From Asterias rubens (Eukaryota > Echinodermata > Asteroidea > Forcipulatida > Asteriidae), in the NCBI RefSeq assembly GCF_902459465.1, contig NC_047068.1:620001-684000 (forward strand): a DNA stretch of 64,000 nucleotides, read 5' to 3'. The position numbers and the translations under genes are program-made. Positions 11,201 through 23,200 of the stretch are shown piece after piece. The first letter of the stretch is position 1. Each line of letters begins with the position of its first letter. The notes below the pieces were generated by a model. It was not told where the DNA came from, ran no database searches, and saw nothing but the letters and a program-made list of their open reading frames with translations.

Positions 11201-14200
11201 CAGTGGACACTATTGGTAATTACTCAAAATAATTATTAGCATAAAACCTTACTTGGTAAAGAGTAATGGGTAGAGGTTGATAGTATAAAACATTGTGAGA
11301 AACGGCTCCATCTGAAGTGCTATAGTTTTCGAGAAAGAAGTAGATTTCCACAAATTTGATTTCGAGACCTCAGATTAAGAACTTGAGGTCTCGAAATCAA
11401 CCATCTAAATGCACACAACTTCGTATGACAAGAGCGTTTTTTTCGTTCATTATTATCTCGCAACTGCGATGACCGATTGAGCTCAAATTTTCACAGCTTC
11501 GTTATTTCATGCATATGTTGAGATACAGCAACTGTGAAGGCTAGTCTTTGACAGTTACCAATAGTGTCCAGTGTCTTTAACATGTTTTATTGTGTGAAAC
11601 TATGGCAAGTGTGAAACTAACAAAGGGGTGAACATGGGATCTGAAATTTCCCAAGAATTGCTGGAGTTTACATGTACTTCCCAGGAATTTCCTGGGGTTT
11701 CCTTCCCTGGCAATCGGCTCTGTAATGTGACCAAGGGCTTGACACTGAATCTCTGCTTCCAGATGAGCAAAGACAAACCTTGGTGGGTTCTTCAGAGCCT
11801 GCAAGCACCAAATACCCCCTATCGCCACCCCAGGCAGAGGGCAGGTCATGGAGGGGTAACACCTGGGCAGCAGAGGAGGGGTCCACCCAGAGAGGGGACA
11901 AGGGGCAGGGTACAGTGGAATCAGGTGAGTGCACATAATGCCATCTTGTCATGCCGTGCATATTCCCCGAGTGCCACGTGTAGTGATTAGCTGCCAACTC
12001 TCCCTGATTACGCAGATAGCTCCCCAAAAATAAATTTGAAAAATCTCCCAGATTATGGAAAATTTTGTTTGAATTATGTTGAATGTTAGGCCGTGTTCGA
12101 ATAGACCTTTCCATTAAAGGAACACGTCGCCTTGGATCTGTCGATTTGGTCTTTGAAAAGTGTTTGAAACCATTTGTTATGAAATGCATATTGTTAGAAA
12201 GATGATTTAAAAGTAGAATACAATGATCCACACAAATTTGCCTCGAAATTGCGTGGTTTCCCTTTTACCTCGTCGACTAAAACGGTTGGCCATTTATGGG
12301 AGTCAAATTTTTGACTCCCATAAATGGCCGACCGTGTTAGTTCGCAAAGTAAAAGGACAGTTATAACAAACGGTTACAAACGCTTTTCAAAGACCAACTC
12401 GACCGATCCAAGGCATCGTCTTCCTTTAAGCTCGCCCATTTGCTTATTGACCAATCACAACCCATTGTGCTACCAAGAGTTTGACACTATAAAGTCTGAC
12501 GTGCGTGTGCGTATGCTTGGCGCGCGCGGCAGAGTTGTGCAGAATGGCATTGGAGAGGCTCACATGTGCGCCGTGGGCGAAGTCTAATGGATCGGTCTAT
12601 TGGGGGCTACATCGAGGGCTACATCCCTTCATCCAGATTTCCGCGTCATCATGCGTTGAGGTGTAGACCTTTATCATGTTGCCTCCATCTTGGTCAAGTT
12701 CCTTGGATCAAATAACATCAATGGATGCTTATAATCATTTTGCAAATGGGAACCAGTTTTTATTAATTTTTTTTAGTAAATTCACAATCAATAATCCAAA
12801 TAAGAAATCAGGTAAAGTAAACTCAACTCAACCAAATTTTCTACAAAGAGAGACCACAAATTGAGACTACAAATTTTTGTTCGCTTCTTAAAGATGCCTT
12901 GCTGTGAACTTGTTGTATCTGTTTCTCTCCCGTTGCTTAAAATAACATTGAACCTAACCTGCCTCGATAACAGTTAACAGAAAATTGACACCTACTTTCT
13001 ATTCATCCGTACCTAACCCGAAAGATTACCCCAACTCCACCCATAGCCCGCCTACGCCCCCTACCCCTGATAATAGCATCCCAAAGCTTCTTCCCGGTGT
13101 ACTAACGCCTAACAGAAGCCCAGATATTGGAATGAGCCCAGTTATCCATCTCTACCATAACATGGCTGCTCTGAAAAGCACTGTCATTCAGTCGTATCTC
13201 GACGACCATAAAGCTAACACAACTCGTCTGAATGCTCTTAATACAACCGAGTCGACTCTTGTGCCAGCCAAACGCAGTCCTGATAAACTTACTTCTCCTC
13301 AAAGACCGTTCAATATGTGGAGGAAAACTAATTATTCCGACCAACAGGCCGGAGGGAGAAGAAGCGCCACCTCCAGGGGTCTATCTAATGGGACACTTAA
13401 TCGCAGTAGCCTGTCTGTAGTCAGCCCGAACTCCGACTTGACAAAAAGCAGTCCTAGTCGAGCTGTAACACCACCAAGAGAATTGAATACCACATCTATT
13501 GGGAAAATTTCTCATTCTAACAGGCATCATACCAGTTACTCTAACGACATCTTAAACCAGAAACACCCTCAGGGTTTAGGTTCACCTCAGAATAGTCTTG
13601 GTAGTAGCCTGTCTGACGTGACTGCTGCTGTAGTCAGCCCGAACTCGGACTTGACAAAAAGCAGTCCTGGTCAAACCTTAAGCGTAACACCACCTAGAGC
13701 ATTGCATACCACACCTATCTGGAAAACTTCTCACGCTAACTGGCATCCTAACGGTTACTCTAACGACATCTTCAACCTGGAACACTCTCAAAGATTAGGT
13801 TCACCTCGGACAAGTGGGAACAGTGGGTCAGGTCTCAATGGAAACTCTGTTAGAGGTACGGATCTTTTTATGGATTCGTCTTGGTCTGACTCGGCATCTT
13901 ACTTATGGGATTACGGCATCCAACTTGATAACTCTCCTAAAACAAATACGGATATGGTTCACGTGAGCACTAACAAATCTCTCTCGCCGAGTTTTGTGAA
14001 GAGACCACAAAAACAAAGCCAGCACCTCATTACATCACCTTCAAAACTAGCATCCCTAACTCCATCTCCACAAGCTAACCCCTGTCATCATAACAGCATC
14101 ATAAAGACAACCCCTGACCACCCTTCTCAAAAACTCAACTCCAAATCCGTCTCATTTCTCATCTCATCACCTGATCGAGACAATGACCCCCGACCCGACC

Positions 14201-17200
14201 TCAAGACCATCCCCTTCCCACTGGCCCCGCATGTACGCGTGTCACTCAATAACCAACGATCCGTACCCCACCCAGATTTAAAACCTAACTCTGATTCGAA
14301 ACCAGTGTGTGCTATAATCAAACCGACACCTGAACCCAAAGGTTCCCCGACCCAACTTACAGGGAGCCAGCCTCCGACCCATAAGGAGAGAGCGAGGGTG
14401 CAGTTCAGCGATGAGGCCCTCGGCCCATCGGCGACGGCGCAAGAGAACAGAGACGCTAACATGAAGTGTATTGATGAGAGTCAGGCATATACAACGTATA
14501 CATCCAAGGGGCATTTTACACCCCGTCCAGGTAATAATGAAAACAAAACAAAACTAATATTAGGTGAGGTTTTGTGGTAGCACCATGTGAAAATCTCTCT
14601 TTTGAGTAGTGTTGGTTCCGAGAAGAAACAGTTCTAGAGTTGTCAACCACCGGTTCTTTTTAGAACAACCCGTCTCAAAGAAAGATTTTCACAGTATGCC
14701 ACCACAAACATCACCTAATTATACTCCCACCATGCAAAGTTTCAAATCCCACGTAAAAAGACTTATACACATATATCCAACCTTAGAGATATCAAGGACC
14801 TGCAACAACACAATACAAAATACCTTGCTTGGCGACTCAATATTAAACCTTTGACAAGCAGTGGGGGTTGCGAACAACTATAATCTATATTAATTTGGGT
14901 TTTTACCCATACACCGATGTGTGTTAGCACTGTATACTCAGTACTTTCCCGAGTCCTGTGAAAAAATATCACAGGCATGTTACTCGGGTGGGATTCGAAC
15001 CCACGACCCTTGCAATTCTAGAGCAGTGTCTTACCAACTAGACTACCGAGGTTGCCCGGCAGCTAGAGGCAGTTTGAATCCTATGTTTTGGCAGCGTGTA
15101 CCGCAACGATATAATAGATGTTAAATTTGCATCGGGGATAAAGAATATTAATTTTGGTTTTTACCCAGCCTCTAGCTGCCGGGCAACCTTGGTAGTCTAG
15201 TTGGTAAGACACTGCTCTAGAATTGCAAGGGTCGTGGGTTCGAATCCCACCCGAGTAACATGCCTGTGATATTTTTTCACAGGACTCGGGAAAGTACTGA
15301 GTATACAGTGCTAACACACATCGGTGTATGGGTAAAAACCAAAATTAATATTCTTTATCCCCGATGCAAATTTAACATCAATTATAATTTACTTATTGTT
15401 GAAGGCACTGGACACTATTGGTAATTACTCAAAATAATTGTTAGCATAAAAACTTACTTCGTAACAACAAGTAATGGAGAGCTGTTGATAGTATAAAACA
15501 TTGTGAGAAACAGCTCCCTCTAAAGTAATGTAGTTTTCAAAACCTCAGAATTAGATTTTAAGGTCCCAAAATCAAGCATCTGAAAGCAAAAACTTTGTGT
15601 GACAAGGGTGTTTTTTTCCCAATGTTATCTCGCAACTTCAGCGACCAATTGGGTTAAAATTTTCACAGGTTTGTTATTTTGTGCATATTTTGAGATACAT
15701 TAAGTGAAAAGACTGGTCTTTGACAATTACCAAAGGTGTCCGGTGCTTTTAAAAAACACCATAAATATACTTTCAAACATTTTATCACTTATAAATTTGA
15801 ATCAACTTGTGTGATGGTGAGTTGATCATATTTGGCGATCACTTCTGAAACATTTCAGATACAAATCACAATGGAGAGGAACCGACATCATTCAGAGGCA
15901 ACCATATTGATCTAGATGCCCATCACCATAGCAACAGGGCAACCGAACCACAAATACAGAGAGTAAGACAATTCCAATTGCTATTATTATTAGTAGTATT
16001 ACTATTATTGTTGTTATTATTATTATTTTTATTATTAATACAACAATAGGATGACACTTTAGGCTGCAAAGGGCTGTAATGGGGTGAAAACTATTTGTTG
16101 CCCCATTATTTATAAGGCCAAATTATCAGAATTACTTGTTCAGTGTGGACAACTGAGAGAGGGACATCTTCTTTCTGTAAAGCAAAACTTCTTTTGAGAT
16201 TTTGATGTGTCAATAAGACGACTGTGGGAATGCAAAAGCTGCCCTGTTATTATCTGATGGGGGTTGGGGGAATGATGCACAGTGGCAACATAATGTTTTA
16301 TGGGGCAACTAAAAGTTAAAAAATATTTAACTGAAAAGGGGTGTCATGGCCGAGCGGATACGAGCACCAAACTCAAGCTCTAGTGTTTCCGTTCAGCAGA
16401 GTGTGGGTTCCAATCCCAGGCGTGACTCTTGTGTCCCTGAGCAAGACACTTAACTATAATTGCTGCTCTCCACCCAGGGGTAAATGGGTACCTGTGAGGG
16501 CAGAGATGAGTTGGTTTAGCTTAGTGCGCTACATTGGCGACACAGGCTGTATATTCCCCAGGGAGCTGAGATGGTTTAAGGAATGAAATGGCACAGTGAT
16601 CAAAGAAATACCGTTGGAAGCGCTTTGAGACATGGTGTATAAAGCGCTATAGAAAAACCGAATATTATTATTTTATTATTAAAAGAAAATTTAAATAATG
16701 ACAAGTGTATTCATAATATTTTAAAGGTATCATCTGTCCCGTCAGTTGCTTTGGACAAGTCTGCTGCGACGTCGTCAGGGGAAAAGGTGGACCTGAACTT
16801 ATTCCTCGATAACTTCCTGTCTCTGGTAGACAGATACTGGAACGGCACAAAGTCACTCCACAGACATGGAAAATTCCAAAGTAGGTATTTAAGGGCCGAG
16901 CTGAAAATACAAAAGGTCAAGAAATTTTGTCCACCTTTATTTGAGAAAATGATAACTGACTATTTAGTGTCGCAGAAAAAAAAATTGCCATGTTTAAATA
17001 CACAAACAACATGTATCTGGAATGCACTTCTTTGCCCTTCATTCTAAGCCCAACAACCACAGTTCTCCTTCAAGAAGAACTAATCACAGCAGTGACACAC
17101 CTCTGATTCTTATTTAAGACACTGTACACTATTTTTAATTGTCCAAGACCAGTCTTCTCACTTGGTGTATCTCAACATATGCACAAAATAACAAACCTGT

Positions 17201-20200
17201 GAAAATTTGAGCTGAATTGGTCGTCAAAGTTACGAGAACTATGAAAGAAAAAACACTCTTATCACACAAAGTTGTGTGCTTTCAGATGTTTGATTTTGAG
17301 ACCTCAGAATCTAATTCTGATGTCCCGAAATCAAAATTGGGGAAAATTACTTCTTTCTCGAAAACTACATCACTTCAGAGGGAGCCGTTTCTCACAATGT
17401 TTTTCTCACAATGTTTTATACTATCAACTTTCCCTATTACTCGTTGCCAAGTAAGATTTTATGCTTATAAATATTTTGAGTAATTACCAATAGTGTCCAC
17501 TGCCTTTAAGAGACTAGTATCTGTAGAATTCCGAAAACTGCTAATTAGAATTAACAGCAAGACAAGCCCAAAGGACAAATCAACACAGCAAAGTAGATGT
17601 GCCCTGAGACACTAGATGAACAACAGATAAATATTTTTAAGTCATTTCAGTTCTTGTTTTTCAACGAACCCAATTGTAAATGGATACAAAAATAACATTG
17701 AGATAACTGCTACATCACTGGTTTTCAAACTGCTGTTCATAAAATAGAGATGACAAAAATGTGTGATAAACCGTATTGAATAACCCCTTTACTGCTATGA
17801 AAGTCGCCATCTTGTAGGGCAAACCGTATGCGCGCCCAAACGCGTATATCAAAGAAACATGCAGCGTTCTCGGTTTGATTTCTACGGCACGAGCATGCAC
17901 ACACACACAACACGCCCGCAGACGCCATTTTGTAGGGCAGATATTTGAACGGTGACGTCATATTCAATACGAACTATGTACTGTGTAATTTCATTCTCTT
18001 CATAGTTGTATGAAAAAGGAAATACAAAATTTAAAAAGATGCTTGTAAGTTAAATGTCCCTTGTTTGACCCATGAATTGATTTTTCTTACAGCCCAAGCT
18101 CATACGTTATTGTCAACACTGATGAATGAAGCCACGGTCAATGTATCCCAGCCCCAGAGGCAAGAGGTCTCACGAGAGTCAGTAGCTGAGATCGCAAAGC
18201 TCAGACAAGCTTTGCAGGCTAGTCAAGATCAACTGGTATGTAATGGTAATAATAATAATAATAATAATAACCGTATTTATAACGTGCCTTTTAAGAAAGG
18301 ATACAGTTGTCCCCTCTCTGGGTGGACCCCTCTTCTGCCGCCCAGGTGTTACCCCTCCATGACCTGCCGTCTGCCTGGGGTGGCGATGGGGGGGATTTGG
18401 TGCTTGCAGGCTCTGAAGAACCCACCAAGGTTTGTCTTTGCTCATCTGGAAGCAGAGATTCAGTGTCAAGCCCTTGTCACACTACAGAGCCAATTGCCAG
18501 GGAAGGAAACCCCAGGAAATTCCTGGGAAGTAAGCCCCAGGAAATCCCTGGGAAGTTTCAATTCCATGTATGTTCACCCCTTTATTCATTTCACACTTGC
18601 CATAGTTTCACATAATTTAGCATAATATCAAAGTCTTATATAGCGCTTGTATCTACCTAACAAAGTATTTAAGGCGCTAAGTATATACAAACTTTCAGAA
18701 CGATAGGTTATTGCAGCGATGAATTCTGAGACCCAATTATGTAGCACCTAAGGGTTAACTAGGTGCTACGGCGCAATTAGAAGCGACAGCCAGGAGCAAC
18801 GGGGCAAACCCCTTCGCTTTTCGATAAAGTGCACTGGGTTCTTTTACATGCGTTTACACAACACATGGAACCAACGGCTTTACGTTCCATCCGAAGGACG
18901 AAGCAGTGGTCAAGTGTCTGGTTAAAGGACACAAGTGTCCTGGCTGGGGATTCGAACCCACACTATGCTGATCAGAAACACCAGAGTCTGAATTTGGTGC
19001 TCTTAACCGCTCGGCCACGACACTTCCACAATGCGTAGGCCCAGTTTTAAAAAGTGCACAAAGCATCCAGCTAAGCAGAGAATATTGGTTAAACAAATCA
19101 TTTTGCTTAAGCAGAAATCAAAAGGAAACCACGGGATTGCTGAATTATTTGTTCAAAAGACGATTTTAGGTTCTCCCATCGCTGATGTATGATTATAAAC
19201 TCAATGCTTTCCAGGGGCCGATTTCACCAAGAGCTTAGATCAATCTTTAACTTTCTATCAATATCAATCACTGTGATGATGTTGACAGTTAATCTTAAGA
19301 TGAATCTGAATGCTTTGTGAAATCGCACCCAAGCACCTAGTGGGATCATGAAACCCATTAACCTTCCCAGTCTGAAGCAGAAATTGTAAACGCTAGATCA
19401 CTGGGAATTCAAACTCTGGTGTTTCTGATCAGCAGAGTGTGGGTTCGAATGTGTTGTGTAACGCATACAAACGAACCCAGTGCACTTATCGAAATAAGAA
19501 GGGGTTTACTCCGATGTTCCTGGCTGTGGCTGCTGTATGCGCCCGTAGCACCTTATAAACCCTTATAAGGTGCTACATAATTGGGTCTCAGATTCATCAC
19601 TGCAATAACCTATCTTTCTGAAAGTTTGTATATACTCAGCGCCTCAAGTACCTTGTTGGTAGATACATGGGCTAAATAAGACCTTGATATTATTGTTAAG
19701 AAACGTTATTTTAAAAAGTACATTCTGTTTCATGCATACAAAAATGTTTTAAAGGCAGTGGACACTATTGTTAATTACTCAAAATAATTATTAGCATAAA
19801 ACCTTTCTTGGTGACGAGTAATGGGGAGAGGTTGAGAGTATAAAACATTGTGAGAAACAGCTCCCTCTGAAGTGCCACAGTTTTCGAGAAAGAAGTTATT
19901 TTCCTCAAATTTGATTTCAAGACCTCAAGTTTAGAATTTGAGGTCTCGAAATCAAACATCTAAAAGCACAACTTCGTGTGACAAGGGTGTTTTTTCTTTC
20001 ATTATTATCTCGCAACTTCGACAACCAATTGAGCTCAAATTTTCACAGGTTTGTTATTTTATGCATATGTTGAGATACACCAAATGAGAAGACTGGTCTT
20101 TGACAATTACCAAAAGTGTCCAGTGTCTTTAAGAAACGTTATTTTTAAAGAGTACATTCTGTTTCATACATACAAAAATGTTTTAAATACTGGCATTTCA

Positions 20201-23200
20201 TGAAGATCACAGCGGTTTGTGATGACACAAAGCAAAAGAAACATGGGAATGACGATACCAAGTTGCAAGTTTAAAATCATAAACAACCAAACAATCATTG
20301 TGTGTGAAGAGGGCCCAACTTCATGGCTCTGCTTATACCGTAAGCACAGAATCGGCGCCTACGGAAGCAGGGAATTCTGTGCTTACGGCAAGCTTATTTC
20401 ACGGATTAGCGGCGAATTTTGGCTTCTGCGCGTGAGTACTCAATGTTTCTAGGCATTCTACGCTTACAAGGCTAGCGGAGAAATTCAGTGCTTGTACGTA
20501 AGCAGGGAATTGTGATCTTGAGCACAGAATTCGGCGGTAAGCAGAGCCATGAAATTAGGACCAGGTGTGATCTTCTGGAAAAAAAGTTGTCTTTTACTTA
20601 ACAATTTTGTGTTTCAGGAGAATCAACGTAATCAGCTGGATGCTGCACTGGCAGATAGAGAGCAGCTGCAGAGCAACCTGGAGGCGGTCCAGTCAGATAG
20701 GTTACCCAGTGATAGATCAGTCGATAGTCAGCGAACTGATAGGGGGTTACGCACAGGTACGTCTGCGGTCATGACTCACAGGGGTGAGATTTGTCAGACT
20801 TTTATCTGAATTCAGACTTTTTAAAGGCAGTGGACACTATTGGTAATTGCTCAAAATAATTATTAGCATTAAACCTTTCTTGGTGACGAGTAATGGGGCC
20901 AGGTTGATGGTATAAAACATTGTGAGAAACAGCTCCCTATGAAGTGCCATAGTTTTTGAGAAAGAAGTAATTTCCCACGAATTTGATTTTGAGATCTCGG
21001 ATTTAGAACTTGAGGTCTCGAAATCAACCATCTAAATGCACACAACTTCGTGTGACGGGGGTGTTTTTTCTTTCATTATTATCTCGCAAGTTCGATGATC
21101 GAATGAGCTCAATTTTTCACAGGTTTGTTATGTTATGCATATGTTGAGATACAGCAACTGTGAAGGCTAGTCTTTGAAAATTACCAATAGTGTCCACTGT
21201 CTTTAAGGCAGCCTGGTAAAGAAAATCAGCCGTTACTTTTTCCTTAATATGACAAAATCCTGCTCTTTGATCTACTTCTCTAGTGCTGAGAACACTGTTC
21301 CTAAAAGCTCAGTGGAATCTATAACTCCAGGGGTTACCATTCAGGTGGAAAAGCCATAATTTCAACATACATCAGCAGAATTTGTATTCTGTGTAGTTTC
21401 AGACTTGTTTTAATGAGCATTGACTCTCATCACTGGATACAGGGCAAGGGTTTGTCCTTTATTGGGGTCTGATTTTCAGGATTATATCAAAAACAAATTT
21501 CTTCAAGATAATTTTACTTCAAAATTGAATTTGTCAAATACGTTTATTTATTTATTTGAACCAAAAAAAGTGTTATTCAAGTTCGACCCAAACACCTCTA
21601 TTTTTAAATGGCTACAAGAAAAAAGCATCTAAGGTGGAAATAACTTAGGGGAGCTGAAGGTAGGAGTTTGAGGACAGAGTTCTAAAGAGATGCGGTTCGT
21701 TGCTGGAGTGGCTCCTTGTTCTACATCTCACTAAAGAAAGAGTGTATGAATCATGGCTGCAGGCTTGGCTTGGTTCTATAGTTTCCTTGTTGGTCTCTGA
21801 TTCATTTCCATTGTTATTGTTTTTTTTTGTCATTCTCTGAGCGCTTTGCAACCTTAGGAAAAGGCGCGTTCAGGAGGGCTTCATCCTCCATGGAGTCTAG
21901 CGTCCGATCTTATAAAGTTCCATAATTAGAACACATTGGTGTGAAACTACTCTAGGATTTCAAAGGTCGTGGGTTCGAATCCCATCTGAGTTATATGTCT
22001 GTGATTGTTTTCACAGAACTCGGGTTAGTACCGAGTATACAGTGCCAACACACATCGGCGTATATGGGTAAAAATCTAAATTAATATTGTTTATCCCAAT
22101 GCAAATTTAACTTCTATTATACAGAAAACATTGCTTAGCAAATTTAATTGGCAAGCAAAAACTAGCAGGGAACAAGTCATAAGCAATACATGTAGTTTAG
22201 GCTAGCAGCCAATTCAACTTTACCCCGGACAGTGAAGACCAATTTAAGCAACTTTCAAGAATGGTTTTCCGTTGTAAAAACCACACTCTGGCACAATCAA
22301 ATGTGATGGGTATAAGTGTCAAACTAAGTTCTTCTTATTAATTTTGTTTTTTACCCAAATACACCAATGTGTGTTAGCACTGTTTACTCAGTACTTTCCC
22401 CGAGTCCTGTGAAAAATACCACAGGCATATTACTCGGGTAGGATTCGAACCCACGACCCCTGCAACACCAACTCTAGAGCAGAGTCATACCAACTAGACC
22501 ACCGAGATTGCCCGTGTTTTATTTTTTATTTTTCACAGGACTCGGGGAAAGTACTGAGTATACAGTGCTAACACACATCGGTGTATATGGGTAAAACCAA
22601 AATTAATATTCTTTATCCCGATGCAATTTTAACATCTATCGAGTTCTTCTTGCTGTTGGTTCATTTTACAGGTGTTCTTGAGAGAGATGTCGAGAAGCTT
22701 AGTCGAGAAAATGAGGGCTTAAAACTTGGAGTTAAACATTTAAGCCAGCTACAGGAGCTTGCCACCATGCTCCAAGAAAGCCACAAGTAAGTAGCGTGTT
22801 CTCCGTTTGGGTACTTTTTGAGGGACACAAAACACAAACCTCCACAGATTTACATTAGACTTACACGGTTCAAAGATAATGATGGTTGAAAGCTTTCCTT
22901 GAAATGTTACTTGCTTGAGGTGCTGTATTTTTTTGAGAATTGAGTAAAACCGTTTCTACGGAATTACGCGACTCTCCTGGAAACATTGCTTGGTAGTTAT
23001 CGTTTTTGTGTTCTTCTCAAAAACTTGACGACTAATGAAGCTGAAACTTCTACAGGTAAATTATATTACATGCATCTTCATTCACTAATGAAGCTGAAAC
23101 TTCTACAGGTAAATTATATTACCTGCATCTTCATTCACTAATGAAGCTGAAACTTCTACAGGTAAATTATATTACCTGCATCTTCATTCCCTAATGAAGC

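Noticed and set aside
11628..11990. Extra CEP72 exon encoding RPPREGTRGRVQWNQ with a gtgagt donor
   Set aside because: The sequence is a dispersed repeat also present at 18299-18620, and the neighbouring exons already join in phase without it.
14609..14854. 81-codon open frame after CEP72 exon 7
   Set aside because: No phase-compatible splice pair; exon 7 joins exon 8 directly in phase.
14921..15317. Apparent tRNA genes (intact B boxes GGTTCGAATCC)
   Set aside because: Acceptor and anticodon stems do not pair as in a functional tRNA, and the units recur with a common tail; these are S3 SINEs.
16341..16425. Possible functional tRNA-Leu
   Set aside because: The head is tRNA-Leu-like, but it is continuous with the S1 body found in other copies; a SINE head.
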